Below, piece after piece: positions 14,876-25,796 of a stretch of DNA of 64,000 nucleotides. The translations under genes and the position numbers were made by a program. The first letter of the stretch is position 1, and every line of letters starts with the position of its first letter. Source of the stretch: Halobacillus alkaliphilus (lineage in GTDB: Bacteria; Bacillota; Bacilli; Bacillales; Halobacillaceae). Below the pieces are notes generated by a model that worked only from the letters and a program-made list of their open reading frames with translations, did no database searches and was not told where the DNA came from. Location: assembly GCF_900113125.1 (NCBI RefSeq), contig NZ_FOOG01000003.1, forward strand, positions 82,782 through 146,781, given 5' to 3'.

Positions 14876-17668
14876 TTACAACCATTGTTCCATTTGATTG
14901 ATAAGCTCCCGGGTAGACCGATAGCTGACCGGAACTTCTGGAATGGAATTTAAAAAGTACTTCCCATATCTTGCTTCCATAAGCCGCTGATCACATATGA
15001 AAACAACTCCTCGATCCGTACTGGACCGAATGAGTCTTCCAAATCCTTGTTTAAACCTGATAATGGCTTGGGGAAGTGACCTCTCCATAAAAGAGTTTCG
15101 GCCACTTTCTTTCATTTGAGCGTCTCTCTTGGACTGAACCGGCTGATCTGGCGGTTGGAATGGCAGACGCACCATTACTAAACAGGAAAGGTCCTCACCT
15201 GGAATATCCACTCCTTCCCAGAATGAACTTGTTCCTAATAGAATGGATTGCTCAAACGACTGAAAATTCTTCTTTAGTCGATCTCGGCTCCCGCTTGACA
15301 CCCCTTGAGCGAATATCATGAATTCTTCCGGATCAATAATCTCCTTCAGCAAGCTGTAGGTTTTTCTAAGCATATCATACGAAGTAAACAAGACAAGCAT
15401 TCTTCCTTTGGTCACTTCGGCAATGGAATAGATCGCTTCACTAATGGCATCGATATATTCATCTGGATTACGTTTAATATCCGGAAAATCATTGGGCACC
15501 ATTACCTGTACCTGCCGATCATAAGAGTATGGTGAAGGAATAATTGATTCCACCAAGTCCTCCTGATCTATACCCAATAGTTCTTTCATATAAGAAAAAG
15601 AACCATCTGTAGATAGAGTCGCACTCGTAAGCACTACACTCTCTTTTTTATGGAATAATTCCTCTCTCAGTAAATCTGCAATGTTGAGTGGTTCACTAAA
15701 CAGGTAAATCGAATTATTTGCCCCTTCTCCCTCTATTTCTATCCATTTCACCAGTTCTTCAGTATTAGAGTCAAAGTAATCCATTAATTGCTTTCGGATC
15801 TGATGGCAAAGTTCAATGTGTCTATCGAGTCTAGTTATTAAAATTGGTAACGAGTGATCCTCTGCCATACTGACAGCCAATCGCATTTGTTCACGCATGT
15901 GATCCATTCCTGTAATTAACTTGAATAATAAAGCAGTAAAACGGAGTGACATCTCCCTGGCAGTTGACTGGAACCCTGATGACTCTCCCATTTTTAATGC
16001 ATACTGAATGCGGCCCACATCACTTTTTTTTCTGTCCCCTTTGTTTTCCCTTTTGATGCTTTGAAAAATATACTTGGACAGTTGATTCAGTTCTTCTTTT
16101 GCTTCATCCACTGTTGCCTGACACTTTTTCGCCTCTTTGTAAAAGGATTCACGAAAAACCCATTGGCGGTAGGTACTTTTTTTAAACATATCACTAAACT
16201 GACTGAGCTGTCTTTGCAGTTCCTTATAATTCATCCTTATTCCAAAATAACGACTGGCTACAGGTTCAAGGTGATGAGCTTCATCTATAATGGCACGATC
16301 ATAGGCTGGCAGTCTTTGTTCTTCACTTACTAAGTCCATACAGAACAAAGCATGGTTCGTAATTAGAAGATCCGCATGAGAAGCTTTTTCTTGAGCCCAA
16401 TGGTAGAAAGAATCTTCCCCTAAATCTAAATCAACCGTCTTGGTTGATTGTTCAGCTGAAACCTTGTGCCAGAATTGCCTGCCATTAGAAGGCAATTGAA
16501 TTTCATCCACATCTCCCGTGGCTGTTTCTGTAAGCCAAACTAGAATAATTGCTTTTGTAAGGGCAATATCATAGTTGTCCTGCCGGGATTGTTCAAGTTC
16601 ATAACTAAAGTGAATCAAACTGATATAATGACTTCTTCCTTTATAAAGAACTGTACGAATAGGACGTTTAAATAAATGCTCTAAACTTGGAATCTCCTCT
16701 TCAAGCAGCTGTTGCTGTAAGCTGGTGGTATGAGTCGTTACAAGAACCCGCTGACCGTTTTGGACGGCATAATATAAGGAGGCTAATAAATAAGCGATGG
16801 ACTTTCCTGTCCCTGCTCCCGCTTCAATCAGGGCATGCTTTGATTTGTCTAATGAGTTAAACACCAGTTCAGTCATATCCCTTTGCCCCGTACGGGATTC
16901 ATAATGCTTCATGACTTTCTTCATGCCTTCCTCATCTTCATAAGCTTCTTCTATCCATTTACTAAAAGAAGGAAGTTGAGCAGAACTTTCCGCTTGAGGA
17001 TGGCTGGATTTTTTTACTGGAATTCCATGTATTAACGTGTAGCCCTCTTCTTTCTCAAGAGAGTAACGTTTGTCGTCCCTTATTTTTGTTATAAAAGGAC
17101 GCAGCTCACTTTTAAGCTTGTCTTCTACCTTCAGTAAATGAAACAAGGTGCGCTCAGGAAGACGACTCATTCGATTAAGCAAATAAATCAGCAAATCTCT
17201 TGTCACTTGGGCGTCTGATAAGGCTCTATGAGGACGGTCATGTCCCATCCCTAAAAGCTCTGCCAGCTGTCCCAGTTTGAAAGTAGGGGAAGTAGGTATT
17301 AAAATTCGTGCGAGTTCTACGGTGTCAATAACAGGATTATGTAATGGTTCGTATCCGCATCGTTTAAATTCACCATTAAGAAACCCAAGATCAAATTCAA
17401 TATTATGGGCAACAATATAGCTGTCTTTAATAAGATGATAAACCTCATCTATAATTTCTGAAAAAAAGGGAGCATCCAATACGTCCTCTTCCTCTATCCC
17501 TGTTAATGAGGTAATAAACGGAGGGATACCCCTGTCAGGGTAAATAAGAGAAGAGAACTCTTTGATGACGGAGCCTGTCTCTTTCGTAATCACGATCCCT
17601 ATCTCAATGATCCGATCTTCTTTAGCGTTTCCTGTCGTTTCTAAATCCACAATCGCAAATGTAGTCAT
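14876..17668 (-). CDS. dinG: DinG-type helicase/exonuclease
   Basis: 930 aa from ATG 17668, which follows AAAGAGGG; the frame extends to 17692 but without a better site. N-terminal DnaQ-like 3'-5' exonuclease domain: DLETTG (D8, E10), HNIEFDLGF and HRALSDAQVT. Then an XPD/DinG superfamily 2 helicase: Walker A EAGAGTGKS (about 282-290), DEAH box IIDEAHHLEP, and C-terminal QGFGRLIRS. The four Cys of the Fe-S domain of E. coli DinG are not evident, as in other Bacillus DinG proteins where nuclease activity dominates. No SOS box seen upstream. Neighbours ypmA and panD as in B. subtilis. Confidence 0.94.
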   Translation of the reverse strand: MTTFAIVDLETTGNAKEDRIIEIGIVITKETGSVIKEFSSLIYPDRGIPPFITSLTGIEEEDVLDAPFFSEIIDEVYHLIKDSYIVAHNIEFDLGFLNGEFKRCGYEPLHNPVIDTVELARILIPTSPTFKLGQLAELLGMGHDRPHRALSDAQVTRDLLIYLLNRMSRLPERTLFHLLKVEDKLKSELRPFITKIRDDKRYSLEKEEGYTLIHGIPVKKSSHPQAESSAQLPSFSKWIEEAYEDEEGMKKVMKHYESRTGQRDMTELVFNSLDKSKHALIEAGAGTGKSIAYLLASLYYAVQNGQRVLVTTHTTSLQQQLLEEEIPSLEHLFKRPIRTVLYKGRSHYISLIHFSYELEQSRQDNYDIALTKAIILVWLTETATGDVDEIQLPSNGRQFWHKVSAEQSTKTVDLDLGEDSFYHWAQEKASHADLLITNHALFCMDLVSEEQRLPAYDRAIIDEAHHLEPVASRYFGIRMNYKELQRQLSQFSDMFKKSTYRQWVFRESFYKEAKKCQATVDEAKEELNQLSKYIFQSIKRENKGDRKKSDVGRIQYALKMGESSGFQSTAREMSLRFTALLFKLITGMDHMREQMRLAVSMAEDHSLPILITRLDRHIELCHQIRKQLMDYFDSNTEELVKWIEIEGEGANNSIYLFSEPLNIADLLREELFHKKESVVLTSATLSTDGSFSYMKELLGIDQEDLVESIIPSPYSYDRQVQVMVPNDFPDIKRNPDEYIDAISEAIYSIAEVTKGRMLVLFTSYDMLRKTYSLLKEIIDPEEFMIFAQGVSSGSRDRLKKNFQSFEQSILLGTSSFWEGVDIPGEDLSCLVMVRLPFQPPDQPVQSKRDAQMKESGRNSFMERSLPQAIIRFKQGFGRLIRSSTDRGVVFICDQRLMEARYGKYFLNSIPEVPVSYRSTRELINQMEQWL

Positions 17669-17774
17669 CAATATCCCTCTTTCAAACTTCACTTAATAGC
17701 AAAAAGGAAGGATCCCGCCTTATATGATGCCCTGGCAAAGATCCCCTTTGTACTAATGCAGCTCTATAAACTTA

Positions 17775-18164
17775 CTAAAAAGGTAAAGCTGTAAGCGGTG
17801 GTTCTTCTTCCAGCAATTCGGCAATCTGATTATGATCATTCATTAACGCAATTTTAGGTTTAAAGTCCGCCAATTCATTCTCACTTACCATAGCATAAGA
17901 CACTATAATAACAATATCATCAGGTTGTACAAGTCGAGCTGCAGCCCCGTTCAAGCATACGACGCCGCTTCCTCTTTCTCCAGCAATTACGTAAGTCTCT
18001 AATCTAGCTCCATTATTGTTATTAACAATCTGGACTTTTTCATGCGGCAGAATTCCTACCTCATCTAATATATTTTGATCAATAGTTATACTTCCCACAT
18101 AATTTAAATTAGCTTCAGTGACGCGAGCGCGATGAATTTTCGACTTCATCATCGTACGGAACAT
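17775..18164 (-). CDS. panD: Aspartate 1-decarboxylase
   Basis: Makes beta-alanine from aspartate for pantothenate. A pyruvoyl enzyme made as a proenzyme that self-cleaves at Gly24-Ser25, here in [11 protein letters not shown]. 129 aa from ATG 18164, preceded by GAGGAGG; the frame upstream to 18203 has no reason to be translated. Conserved [11 protein letters not shown] and [17 protein letters not shown] blocks complete the double-psi barrel. Last gene of panB-panC-panD; 25 bp after panC. Confidence 0.97.
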   Translation of the reverse strand: MFRTMMKSKIHRARVTEANLNYVGSITIDQNILDEVGILPHEKVQIVNNNNGARLETYVIAGERGSGVVCLNGAAARLVQPDDIVIIVSYAMVSENELADFKPKIALMNDHNQIAELLEEEPPLTALPF

Positions 18165-18189
18165 GTTCAGTCCTCCTCGAACCTCTTCA

Positions 18190-19047
18190 TTAAGATATCT
18201 CACCTGGGCGGAAAACCAAATTGTCTATTAATCGGGCATTCTCATAATAAACAGCAGCAGCAAGAATTACTTGCCGATCGAAGATTTCTATTGGCTCCAG
18301 CTCAGGATATGACAATAACTCAATATAATCTATTTTACCACGAGTTTCCCTTTCAAGAAACTGCCGGGTTTCTTGTATAACTTCCTGTATGTCAGGGTTA
18401 TGAGTCTGCATGAGGCTCTTCCCCTTTTGTAAAGCTTTCTGGATAGACGGTGCTTCCGATCTTTCCTGTGGAGATAAATTAATATTGCGGCTGCTTTTAG
18501 CCAGACCATCTTCCTCTCTTACAGTTGGTACAGAAACTAATTCAACAGGAAAATTGAAATCTTGGATAAGAGCGTCCACCACGGCCACCTGCTGGGCATC
18601 TTTTTGACCAAAATAAGCCTTTGTCGGCCGGCATATATTAAATAATTTGGTCAAAATAGTCACTACGCCCTCAAAATGTCCTGGGCGGCTCCGCCCGCAT
18701 AAGACGTGTGCTCTTTTAGTGACAGCCATTTCTATAGATAATGGGGCCGGGTACATCGTTTTATTTTCAGGCAGAAAAATAAAGTCGATATCATTTCTTC
18801 TTGCTACAGACAGATCATGATCAATATTTCTAGGATAATGATCCAGGTCTTCGTGTTCCCCAAATTGAAGAGGATTAACATAGATACTTAATATAACATA
18901 ATCGTTTTCTTTCCGTGCTTCCTGTAGCAGACGCTCGTGTCCTTCATGTAAATAACCCATTGTTGGTACAAACCCGATCGATTTCCCTGCCCGGTTGAGA
19001 TCAGCAGTAGTTTTTTGCATTTCTTTTATCTCTTTTATAACTTTCAT
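18190..19047 (-). CDS. panC: Pantothenate synthetase
   Basis: ATP-dependent condensation of pantoate and beta-alanine. 285 aa. HIGH-like [11 protein letters not shown] (about 31-41) and KMSKS-like AKSSRN loop, with the conserved [13 protein letters not shown] segment. ATG 19047 follows AAGGGG. Lies between panB (12 bp upstream) and panD. Confidence 0.97.
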   Translation of the reverse strand: MKVIKEIKEMQKTTADLNRAGKSIGFVPTMGYLHEGHERLLQEARKENDYVILSIYVNPLQFGEHEDLDHYPRNIDHDLSVARRNDIDFIFLPENKTMYPAPLSIEMAVTKRAHVLCGRSRPGHFEGVVTILTKLFNICRPTKAYFGQKDAQQVAVVDALIQDFNFPVELVSVPTVREEDGLAKSSRNINLSPQERSEAPSIQKALQKGKSLMQTHNPDIQEVIQETRQFLERETRGKIDYIELLSYPELEPIEIFDRQVILAAAVYYENARLIDNLVFRPGEIS

Positions 19048-19059
19048 TTTTCATGCCCC

Positions 19060-19881
19060 TTAAAGGTCTGGCAGACTGTCAGGATCCATCGTGAACGTAT
19101 GTTTAACTTCCGGGAACTCCCCTGATTTAACTTCATTCACGTATGTTTGAACAGCTTCTCCCAGTATGTGATTGCTATCAAGGTAAGGTTTCACAAATTT
19201 CGGTAAGCGGTCGACTCCATATTTTAATATATCGTGATAAACGAGGACTTGTCCATCACATTCTGCCCCTGCTCCTATACCAATCGCAGGAATAACTAAT
19301 TCTCTAGAGATCACCTCTGCTAATTGTCTTGGGATACATTCCAGTACAATGGCGATGGCTCCTGCAGCCTCAATCGCTTTTGCTTCTTGAAGTAAGCGGG
19401 CTGCTGTTGCCTTATCTTTCCCCTGAACTCTATAACCTCCTAAAACATGAACTGATTGTGGCGTTAAACCTATATGTCCGAACACAGGTATACCTGCGTG
19501 AACAAGTTTTTCCATCGTTTGAATGACTTCTCCGCTTCCTTCCAGTTTCAAAGCTTGCGCTCCCGTTTCCTGAAAAAGTTTCTTTGCGTTGTATAAAGAA
19601 TCCTGGGTGGACACGTGGTAAGACATAAATGGCATATCTACGACCGTGAAGGTATCAGGAGCCCCTCTTTTCACAGCTTTGCCGTGATGAATCATGTCAG
19701 CGATTGTAACTGGAATGGTGGAATCATACCCAAGCACCGTCATTCCAAGACTGTCCCCCACTAAAATCATATCTGCTTTTGCTTGTTCAGCAATTTTAGC
19801 CGATGGATAATCATAACTCGTAATCATGGCTATTTTATCTTTATCCTGCTTCATTTTTATAAACTGACTTTTATTAAGCAT
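19060..19881 (-). CDS. panB: Ketopantoate hydroxymethyltransferase
   Basis: Adds a hydroxymethyl group from methylene-tetrahydrofolate to ketoisovalerate. 273 aa from ATG 19881 with GGAGG directly upstream; earlier in-frame codons fall inside birA. Visible family blocks: [63 protein letters not shown] and [14 protein letters not shown] (metal and substrate sites). Its start overlaps the birA stop by 8 bp, so the pan genes are co-transcribed with birA and cca. Confidence 0.97.
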   Translation of the reverse strand: MLNKSQFIKMKQDKDKIAMITSYDYPSAKIAEQAKADMILVGDSLGMTVLGYDSTIPVTIADMIHHGKAVKRGAPDTFTVVDMPFMSYHVSTQDSLYNAKKLFQETGAQALKLEGSGEVIQTMEKLVHAGIPVFGHIGLTPQSVHVLGGYRVQGKDKATAARLLQEAKAIEAAGAIAIVLECIPRQLAEVISRELVIPAIGIGAGAECDGQVLVYHDILKYGVDRLPKFVKPYLDSNHILGEAVQTYVNEVKSGEFPEVKHTFTMDPDSLPDL

Positions 19882-20866
19882 GGTAACCTCCTTCCCCCCA
19901 CTGAATCTCGGCTGAATATAGTTTCTCTTCGTTCCCTTCCTTATCTCTGGCTCGAAGTGCTCCATCTGGCTCTATCCCAATAAGGGTAGCCTGCCATTTC
20001 CGCCTCATAGTCGATATGGTGACTTCTTCTCCAATCCGATAACCAAAATACTCCCATTCCTTCTTTACTTGTTCAAAGCCTCGCTCTACGTAACTATCAT
20101 ATGTATTTTCAAATAGACGCAGGATCGATTGAATGGTTTGTTGGATATCCCATTCTTGACCGGACTCAATCTTTAAAGAAGAAGCCTTATGGCGGATATC
20201 TTGCGGGATTTCATTCAACTGCTGGTTTACGTTCATACCGATTCCTAACACAACATATTGGATTTGGTCATGTTCAGCTTGCATTTCTGTTAAGATTCCT
20301 GAGACTTTTTTATGATCAATAAGCAAATCGTTGGGCCATTTAATCTGGGGGTGAAGATTAGTATTCTCTCTTACCATCTTAGCCAGCACGGTAGCAGCAA
20401 GCAATGTAAGTTGAGGCGCCCTCATAGGAGGAAGGTCAGGACGCAGCAAAATACTCATCCATATTCCCTTTCCTTTTGGGGAATGCCAGTTCCTTGCCAT
20501 TCTACCTCTTCCTTTTCCTTGTGCATCTGCTATTACAACCGTGCCATGCGGTTTACCCTGGCTGGCTAATTGATGACCGATTTCCTGAGTGGATTCAACT
20601 TGATCGAAGTGGAGAAGCTTCTGTCCCAGCCATTTAGTCTCAAGCCCCCACTGAAGTGTATTGCCGCTAATCTTATCTGGGGATGAAAGAATCTTATATC
20701 CTTTCTTCCGAACCGCTTCAATTTGGTAGCCATCTTTCTTTAATTCGTTCATATGCTTCCACACAGCCGTACGAGAAATATTTAATGAGTCTGATAACTG
20801 CTGTCCAGATACATAACCCTTTTCCTTTTCCAATAAATCAATCAGTTGTTTTCGGGTGGATTCCAC
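19874..20866 (-). CDS. birA: Biotin-protein ligase and biotin repressor BirA
   Basis: Attaches biotin to carboxylase carrier protein and, as biotinyl-AMP complex, represses biotin genes. N-terminal winged helix ([23 protein letters not shown]), then the ligase core with the biotinyl-AMP loop [17 protein letters not shown] and KWPNDLL, and a small C-terminal SH3-like domain. 330 aa from GTG 20866, which aligns with the known B. subtilis N-terminus; a GTG at 20878 overlaps the GGAG site and is less likely. Start region overlaps the end of cca. Confidence 0.95.
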   Translation of the reverse strand: MESTRKQLIDLLEKEKGYVSGQQLSDSLNISRTAVWKHMNELKKDGYQIEAVRKKGYKILSSPDKISGNTLQWGLETKWLGQKLLHFDQVESTQEIGHQLASQGKPHGTVVIADAQGKGRGRMARNWHSPKGKGIWMSILLRPDLPPMRAPQLTLLAATVLAKMVRENTNLHPQIKWPNDLLIDHKKVSGILTEMQAEHDQIQYVVLGIGMNVNQQLNEIPQDIRHKASSLKIESGQEWDIQQTIQSILRLFENTYDSYVERGFEQVKKEWEYFGYRIGEEVTISTMRRKWQATLIGIEPDGALRARDKEGNEEKLYSAEIQWGEGGYHA

Positions 20867-22053
20867 AGTAATGCCCACTCCTTTATCTTTTCATAATCAT
20901 TGGCTAAATGTCTTTCAACGACTTGATACTCTATTTCCTTCATGTATTCAGAAATCCAAGGCCCTTTTTGTTTATCAGGATATAAAGAAATAAGGTCCTG
21001 CGGCTGAAATGCAAGCTCCTTGCTCGAAAGAATGGGTAAGTTCTTACATCCTTCTTTCAATTGCACAAGAATAGACTCATCTGCGAGTCCTTTAGCCTGT
21101 AAAACTCTAGCAAAAGCTCTTTGTAAGGATTCAGGTAATACATACAAAAGCCAGGGGGTAACACGATTCTTAACCGAATATTCGTTCAACGCATTATGCA
21201 ATTCTTCCGTTTCACGTCTCTCTTTATTGGAAAGCTTCCACCTTTTCATCCATTCTTTAATAGCAAACGAAGGTGTATAAGCCATGTAATAGGTGACCAG
21301 TTCAGGCCAGGAAAATAACCGTACAAGCGGCACAACATTTGGAAAGGAAGGTATTGTATTAAAGATTGGCAAGTAAGTAATCAGATTAGTATTACTCACC
21401 AGTGAAATAGCTTTTTTGTATCCCCGGCCCCGATAGAGTTTCAATGTTTCCACTGCAATTCTTTCCATGGATATATAACTAAGCAGGCTGGACTTAGCTA
21501 AGATCGCCTGTCTCGTATTTTTTTCAATTTCAAATTCTAGCTGGCTTGAAAACCGTGCGGCTCTCATCATTCGTAAAGGATCTTCGGTAAACCGATCAAA
21601 AGGATCACCCACAGCTTTTACTTGGCGTTTTTCAATCGCTTCTAGTCCATAATAAGGGTCTATTATAGTCCCAAATCGATCCATAGCCATAGCATTGATC
21701 GTAAAATCCCGCCTAGCAAGGTCTTCCTTTATGTTACGTACAAATGTAACCTCATCCGGGCGGCGGTAATCTTCATATCCTTCTTCTGTGCGAAAGGTGG
21801 TCACTTCGTAAGAAACTGAGCGAAAACGGACAATTACGGTTCCATGTTCAATGCCTACAGGAATTACTTTATCAAACATCTTCTGTATATGTGAGGGAGG
21901 CTCAGAAGTAGCAATATCTATATCTCCAAGTGGCCGGCCGGAAAGATAGTCTCTCACCGCTCCACCTACAATATAAGCTTCTCCTCCTCCCTTCTCTATT
22001 TTTGCTAATAATTCAAAGGCCGCTTCCAATTTTGTTTCGTTGCTTTCAGTCAT
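20842..22053 (-). CDS. cca: CCA-adding tRNA nucleotidyltransferase
   Basis: Adds CCA to tRNA 3' ends without a template. 403 aa, bacterial class II. Nucleotidyltransferase head with [10 protein letters not shown] and the catalytic DID of GDIDIATSE (about 40-47), then [10 protein letters not shown] and [12 protein letters not shown] with the EDxxR nucleotide-recognition motif (DEVTF earlier), followed by helical neck, body and tail. Overlaps bshA upstream by 8 bp and birA downstream by 25 bp, a tightly packed operon. Confidence 0.96.
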   Translation of the reverse strand: MTESNETKLEAAFELLAKIEKGGGEAYIVGGAVRDYLSGRPLGDIDIATSEPPSHIQKMFDKVIPVGIEHGTVIVRFRSVSYEVTTFRTEEGYEDYRRPDEVTFVRNIKEDLARRDFTINAMAMDRFGTIIDPYYGLEAIEKRQVKAVGDPFDRFTEDPLRMMRAARFSSQLEFEIEKNTRQAILAKSSLLSYISMERIAVETLKLYRGRGYKKAISLVSNTNLITYLPIFNTIPSFPNVVPLVRLFSWPELVTYYMAYTPSFAIKEWMKRWKLSNKERRETEELHNALNEYSVKNRVTPWLLYVLPESLQRAFARVLQAKGLADESILVQLKEGCKNLPILSSKELAFQPQDLISLYPDKQKGPWISEYMKEIEYQVVERHLANDYEKIKEWALLWNPPENN

Positions 22054-23173
22054 TATTCAGCACCCGTTCATAAAGCTCTTCGTATTGGTTAAGAATTGTT
22101 CCCGAGGCAAATTTTGTTTCTACCACCTGCTTTGCATTAACAGAAAGCCTGTCCATTAAATCATCATCAGTCAGCATCTTCAGGGCAAAATAAGCAACCT
22201 GATCGATGTTACCCAATTCAGCAATATAGCCGGTTTCACCGTGATCAATAACTTCTGGAATGCCTCCGATATTAGAGCCTATGCACGGCACCCCGCAAGC
22301 CATAGCTTCTAGAAGAACAAGACCAAAGCTTTCTTTTTCAGATAGCAGTAACTTTAAATCCGAGATGGACAGCAGGTCGCTGACATTTTCCTGTTTCCCA
22401 AGAAAAAGCACCTGTCCCTCGAGATCCAGATCTTTTACAAGCTGATGGACATCAGAATATTCAGGACCATCCCCTACAAGGAGAAGCTTTGCAGGCACTT
22501 CAGCGGCAATTTTAGAGAAAGCATGTACAACCTCAGGCACTCTTTTCACCTTGCGGAAATTTGAAATATGAATAATTACTTTTTCCTCTTCTTTAATACA
22601 ATAATCTTCTCTTAGTGAATAAGAGGGCTTTTGATAATATTCTCTCTCATCTACAAAATTATAGATGACTTCTATCGGTTTATCAGTCGAAAGCTGATCT
22701 TGAGTTTGCTGAACTAAACTTTCAGAGACTGCTGTAACCTTATCAGATTGTTCAATACCAAATTTGATCATTTGCTTTAAGCTCGAATCAATACCCAGCA
22801 CGGTAATGTCCGTACCATGGAGAGTTGTAATAATTTTCACATCACGTTTAGCCATTTGTTTAGCTAAAATAGCACAGATAGCATGAGGCATGGCATAGTG
22901 CACATGGAGAATATCCAGTTCTTCTCTGTTTATGACCTCAGCCATTTTATTAGCTAGCGCTAGATCATAAGGAGGATGCTGAAAAACCGGATAGTTACTG
23001 ACTTCTACTTCATGATAATAGATATTTGGATAAACTCGATTTAACCGAAAAGGAACTTGGGAAGCTACAAAATGAATCTCATGCCCTTTTTCTGCAAGAA
23101 GTTTACCAAGTTCTGTCGCGATCACGCCTGAGCCCCCTACTGTAGGGTAGCAGGTAATTCCTATTTTAGCCAT
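22046..23173 (-). CDS. bshA: Bacillithiol synthesis glycosyltransferase BshA
   Basis: GT4 enzyme joining GlcNAc from UDP-GlcNAc to L-malate, the first step of bacillithiol synthesis. 375 aa from ATG 23173 (GGAGTG at good spacing, inside the end of mgsA); the 49 further upstream codons lie in mgsA and are spurious. Motifs: N-terminal [12 protein letters not shown] loop, [21 protein letters not shown], and the nucleotide-sugar E-x7-E block [17 protein letters not shown]. In B. subtilis bshB1, the deacetylase for step two, lies between mgsA and bshA; here the two are 4 bp apart and bshB1 is absent. Confidence 0.95.
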   Translation of the reverse strand: MAKIGITCYPTVGGSGVIATELGKLLAEKGHEIHFVASQVPFRLNRVYPNIYYHEVEVSNYPVFQHPPYDLALANKMAEVINREELDILHVHYAMPHAICAILAKQMAKRDVKIITTLHGTDITVLGIDSSLKQMIKFGIEQSDKVTAVSESLVQQTQDQLSTDKPIEVIYNFVDEREYYQKPSYSLREDYCIKEEEKVIIHISNFRKVKRVPEVVHAFSKIAAEVPAKLLLVGDGPEYSDVHQLVKDLDLEGQVLFLGKQENVSDLLSISDLKLLLSEKESFGLVLLEAMACGVPCIGSNIGGIPEVIDHGETGYIAELGNIDQVAYFALKMLTDDDLMDRLSVNAKQVVETKFASGTILNQYEELYERVLNND

Positions 23174-23177
23174 ATGA

Positions 23178-23594
23178 TCACTCCTGCTCTTTCTTCTGTT
23201 CTCTAATGATCTTCCGCCACTCCAAATCACCGCGATCGAGAGCATGAATGAGTATTTCAGCTCCAGCCAGGTTAGTGGCAAGCGGGATCTGATGAACATC
23301 ACATAGGCGAAGCAGGGCACTGATATCCGGCTCGTGAGGCTGGGCAGTTAAAGGATCACGAAAGAAAATAACCATATCCATTTTGTCTTCAGCAATTTTC
23401 GCTCCAATTTGCTGATCTCCTCCTAAAGGGCCTGATAAAAACTTAGTAATGGGAAGGCCTGATGAATCAGCTATGCGTTTTCCGGTCGTCCCTGTAGCAA
23501 ACAGCTGGTGGTTCTGTAATGTTTCTTTATAAGCTATAGCAAACTGTATAATATCTGTTTTCTTCTTATCATGAGCGATTAACGCAATATTCAT
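23178..23594 (-). CDS. mgsA: Methylglyoxal synthase
   Basis: Converts dihydroxyacetone phosphate to methylglyoxal plus phosphate, a bypass relieving sugar-phosphate stress. 138 aa, normal size. Conserved HDKKK near the N-terminus, ATGTTGKRI phosphate-binding loop, [12 protein letters not shown] with the catalytic Asp, and FFRDPL. Followed by bshA with 4 bp between them, preceded by dapB with 15 bp. Bacillithiol helps detoxify methylglyoxal, so the pairing with bshA is functionally sensible. Confidence 0.97.
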   Translation of the reverse strand: MNIALIAHDKKKTDIIQFAIAYKETLQNHQLFATGTTGKRIADSSGLPITKFLSGPLGGDQQIGAKIAEDKMDMVIFFRDPLTAQPHEPDISALLRLCDVHQIPLATNLAGAEILIHALDRGDLEWRKIIREQKKEQE

Positions 23595-23609
23595 CGTTCC
23601 GTCTCCCTT

Positions 23610-24413
23610 TTAGTCTAATAAGTGTTCAAGGCCATACACCAGCACTTCGAGGTGCATGACTTTTTCAGCGGCTAATTTAACACCACTCATAAATGACTCA
23701 CGATGATGGGAATCGTGTTTAATCGTAAGTGTCTGACCAAGTCCTCCAAAAACAACTTCCTGGTGAGCAATTAATCCAGGAAGACGCATACTGTGGATTT
23801 TCATTCCATCAGAGTCTGCACCGCGGGCACCAGTTAAATTTTCAGTTTCATTAGGGTGACCTTGATGATGACTTTCTCTCACTTCCCTAATTAGCTCAGC
23901 GGTCTTTATAGCTGTACCAGAAGGAGCATCTAATTTCTGATCGTGGTGTTTTTCAATGATTTCGACATCTGGAAAATGTTTAGCAGCCCATTTAGAGAAT
24001 TGCATCATCAGGACAGCCCCTACCGCGAAATTAGGAGCGATTACAGCGCCAATTTGTTTTTCTTCCGCGAGCTGTTTCAATTCCTCTAATTGCTCAGGTG
24101 TAAATCCTGTGGTACCTACAACAGGACGCACACCATGTTCCAGGGCAAGTTTTGTGTGCTTATATCCATTTTCAGGAGTTGTTAAGTCAATGAGTACATC
24201 AGCTTCTATTTCACTCAGACACTTCTCAGGATCCTCAAAAATAGGCGCATCCAGGTTTGGGAGATTATCTATTTCACCGACATTTTTTCCTCCGTTTTTA
24301 CGGTCTAAACAGGCAACGAGCGTTAAGTTCTCTTCTTTTTCAATTAATTTCAGAGCTTCTGTCCCCATTTTACCTCGAGGCCCAGCTACTATTACCTTAA
24401 TATTATTACTCAT
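23610..24413 (-). CDS. dapB: 4-Hydroxy-tetrahydrodipicolinate reductase
   Basis: NAD(P)H reduction step of the lysine/diaminopimelate pathway, feeding peptidoglycan and, in spore formers, dipicolinate. 267 aa from ATG 24413, preceded by AAGGAGAG; longer opening to 24464 is not needed. Rossmann loop [14 protein letters not shown], and the catalytic [15 protein letters not shown] with its His pair and Lys. Overlaps ypjD by 8 bp. Confidence 0.97.
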   Translation of the reverse strand: MSNNIKVIVAGPRGKMGTEALKLIEKEENLTLVACLDRKNGGKNVGEIDNLPNLDAPIFEDPEKCLSEIEADVLIDLTTPENGYKHTKLALEHGVRPVVGTTGFTPEQLEELKQLAEEKQIGAVIAPNFAVGAVLMMQFSKWAAKHFPDVEIIEKHHDQKLDAPSGTAIKTAELIREVRESHHQGHPNETENLTGARGADSDGMKIHSMRLPGLIAHQEVVFGGLGQTLTIKHDSHHRESFMSGVKLAAEKVMHLEVLVYGLEHLLD

Positions 24414-24747
24414 TTGAACTCTCTCCTTCTTTCCGTGTCCAACGGTCTTTGTCTCGTGTTTCAATTTTACTCATCGATTGTTCGAATGCTTCCGATAAAT
24501 CCATGTCCAAAGAATTAGCAAAACATGTTAAGACAAAAAGAACGTCGCCTAATTCTTCTTCTAATGCCTTGTTTTTCTCTGTCGCCTTCTTTTGCTTCTC
24601 CCCATAATGATGGTTAATTTCACGAGCCATTTCCCCAACTTCTTCAGTAAGCCTGGCTTGTAAACTTAATGGAGAAAAATAGCCCTCCTTAAACTGGGAT
24701 ATGTATTTGTCCACGCGCTTTTGGATATCTTCTGTAGTGTAATTCAC
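24406..24747 (-). CDS. ypjD: MazG-like nucleotide pyrophosphohydrolase YpjD
   Basis: 113 aa from GTG 24747 (GGGGAG upstream); B. subtilis YpjD is 111 aa. Helical MazG fold with paired metal motifs [12 protein letters not shown] and [12 protein letters not shown]. Such enzymes hydrolyse NTP or dNTP to the monophosphate, often as housecleaning of aberrant nucleotides; the actual substrate is unknown. First gene of the ypjD-dapB-mgsA-bshA-cca-birA-pan operon. The frame upstream to 24813 lacks a ribosome site. Confidence 0.9.
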   Translation of the reverse strand: MNYTTEDIQKRVDKYISQFKEGYFSPLSLQARLTEEVGEMAREINHHYGEKQKKATEKNKALEEELGDVLFVLTCFANSLDMDLSEAFEQSMSKIETRDKDRWTRKEGESSNE

Positions 24748-24836
24748 GTTATCCGCTCCCCTTTTTACTGTAGTATCTCTATAAATGGTAGCCAAAAGGG
24801 GGCGATTTGACAAATTTTTTAACTAAAGACTTAGAA

Positions 24837-24865
24837 TTGCCTGTTCATTAAGAAAACTCTATAAT
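24837..24865 (+). promoter_or_regulatory. SigA promoter of yitT-family gene
   Basis: -35 TTGCCT (24837-24842), 17-nt spacer, perfect -10 TATAAT (24860-24865). About 28 nt further a GGAGG site (24886-24890) precedes the start. Confidence 0.7.
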
Positions 24866-24899
24866 GAGAAACGTATGACATTTATGGAGGTGAGCAGGT

Positions 24900-25775
24900 A
24901 TTAAAATCTTCGGATTGCGTCTTAAAAACATTTTATTCATTTTAATTGGTTCTGCTATTTTTTCATTTGGTCTTGTTCATTTTAACATTCAAAATGAACT
25001 CGGTGAGGGAGGATTTACTGGTATTACATTATTGCTTTTATACTTATTTAACTGGGATCCAGCCCTTATGAATATCATTCTCAATATCCCAGTTTTAATC
25101 ATAGGCTGGAGGATACTCGGCCGTAATACATTCCTTTATTCATTAATTGGAATCCTAGCCGTATCCTTATTTATCAGAGTTTCCCAGATATATATGATTG
25201 AATTTAATTTATCATCTGACCTCACGTTAGCTTCATTATTTGCAGGTGTTTTTATTGGAGTAGGTTTAGGCATTATCTTTCGGTACGGCGGAACGACAGG
25301 AGGCGTAGATATTATCGCCCGCCTCATCAATAAATACTTAGGCTGGAGCATGGGACGAGCCATGTTTGTATTTGATGCGATCGTTATTTTTGTTTCTATT
25401 ATTACTTATTTAAACCCGATTAAAGGTATGTACACACTCGTAGCCGTTTTTATCGGAGCTAAGGTTATCGATTTTATTCAGGAAGGAGCCTACGCCGCAC
25501 GCGGTACAACTATTATCTCTGGTAGAAGTGATGAAATTTCTAGAAAAGTTATGCAGGAAATGGATCGCGGCATCACTATTCTCGAAGGACGTGGATCTTT
25601 CTCAGGTGAAAAAAGAGACGTTCTTTACTGTGTGATTGGCAAGAACGAAATTGTTCGCTTAAAAACCATTATTGATCACATAGACCCCCATGCCTTTGTA
25701 GCAGTCAGTCACGTTCATGACGTAATGGGCGAAGGTTTCACGCTGGATGAAAACAAAAACCCAATCAGGGACTAG
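24900..25775 (+). CDS. ypjC: YitT/YpjC family membrane protein (DUF2179), likely ATT start
   Basis: Multi-pass protein with about five TM helices (for example NILFILIGSAIFSFGLVHF and SLFAGVFIGVGLGIIFRYGG) and a C-terminal cytosolic DUF2179 domain (from about 215, GITILEGRGSFSG and AVSHVHDVMGEGF). Found at the ypjC position. Function unknown; transport has been proposed for the family. The nearest standard start is TTG 24915, 24 nt from the GGAGG; an in-frame ATT at 24900 has ideal 9-nt spacing and adds IKIFG, giving 291 aa. Divergent from ypjD, own SigA promoter, ends in a bidirectional terminator. Confidence 0.85.
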   Translation: MKIFGLRLKNILFILIGSAIFSFGLVHFNIQNELGEGGFTGITLLLLYLFNWDPALMNIILNIPVLIIGWRILGRNTFLYSLIGILAVSLFIRVSQIYMIEFNLSSDLTLASLFAGVFIGVGLGIIFRYGGTTGGVDIIARLINKYLGWSMGRAMFVFDAIVIFVSIITYLNPIKGMYTLVAVFIGAKVIDFIQEGAYAARGTTIISGRSDEISRKVMQEMDRGITILEGRGSFSGEKRDVLYCVIGKNEIVRLKTIIDHIDPHAFVAVSHVHDVMGEGFTLDENKNPIRD

Positions 25776-25796
25776 GTTGTAAATCACTCCAAAAAA

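Noticed and set aside
18159-18168. GAACATGTTC palindrome at the panD start, like a LexA (SOS) box
   Set aside because: Spacer between GAAC and GTTC is 2 nt, not the 4 nt of the Bacillus LexA site, and it consists of the conserved first panD codons.
22046-23320. Extended N-terminus for BshA (49 additional codons)
   Set aside because: The extension lies inside mgsA in another frame; the ATG at 23173 has a Shine-Dalgarno and matches the family start.
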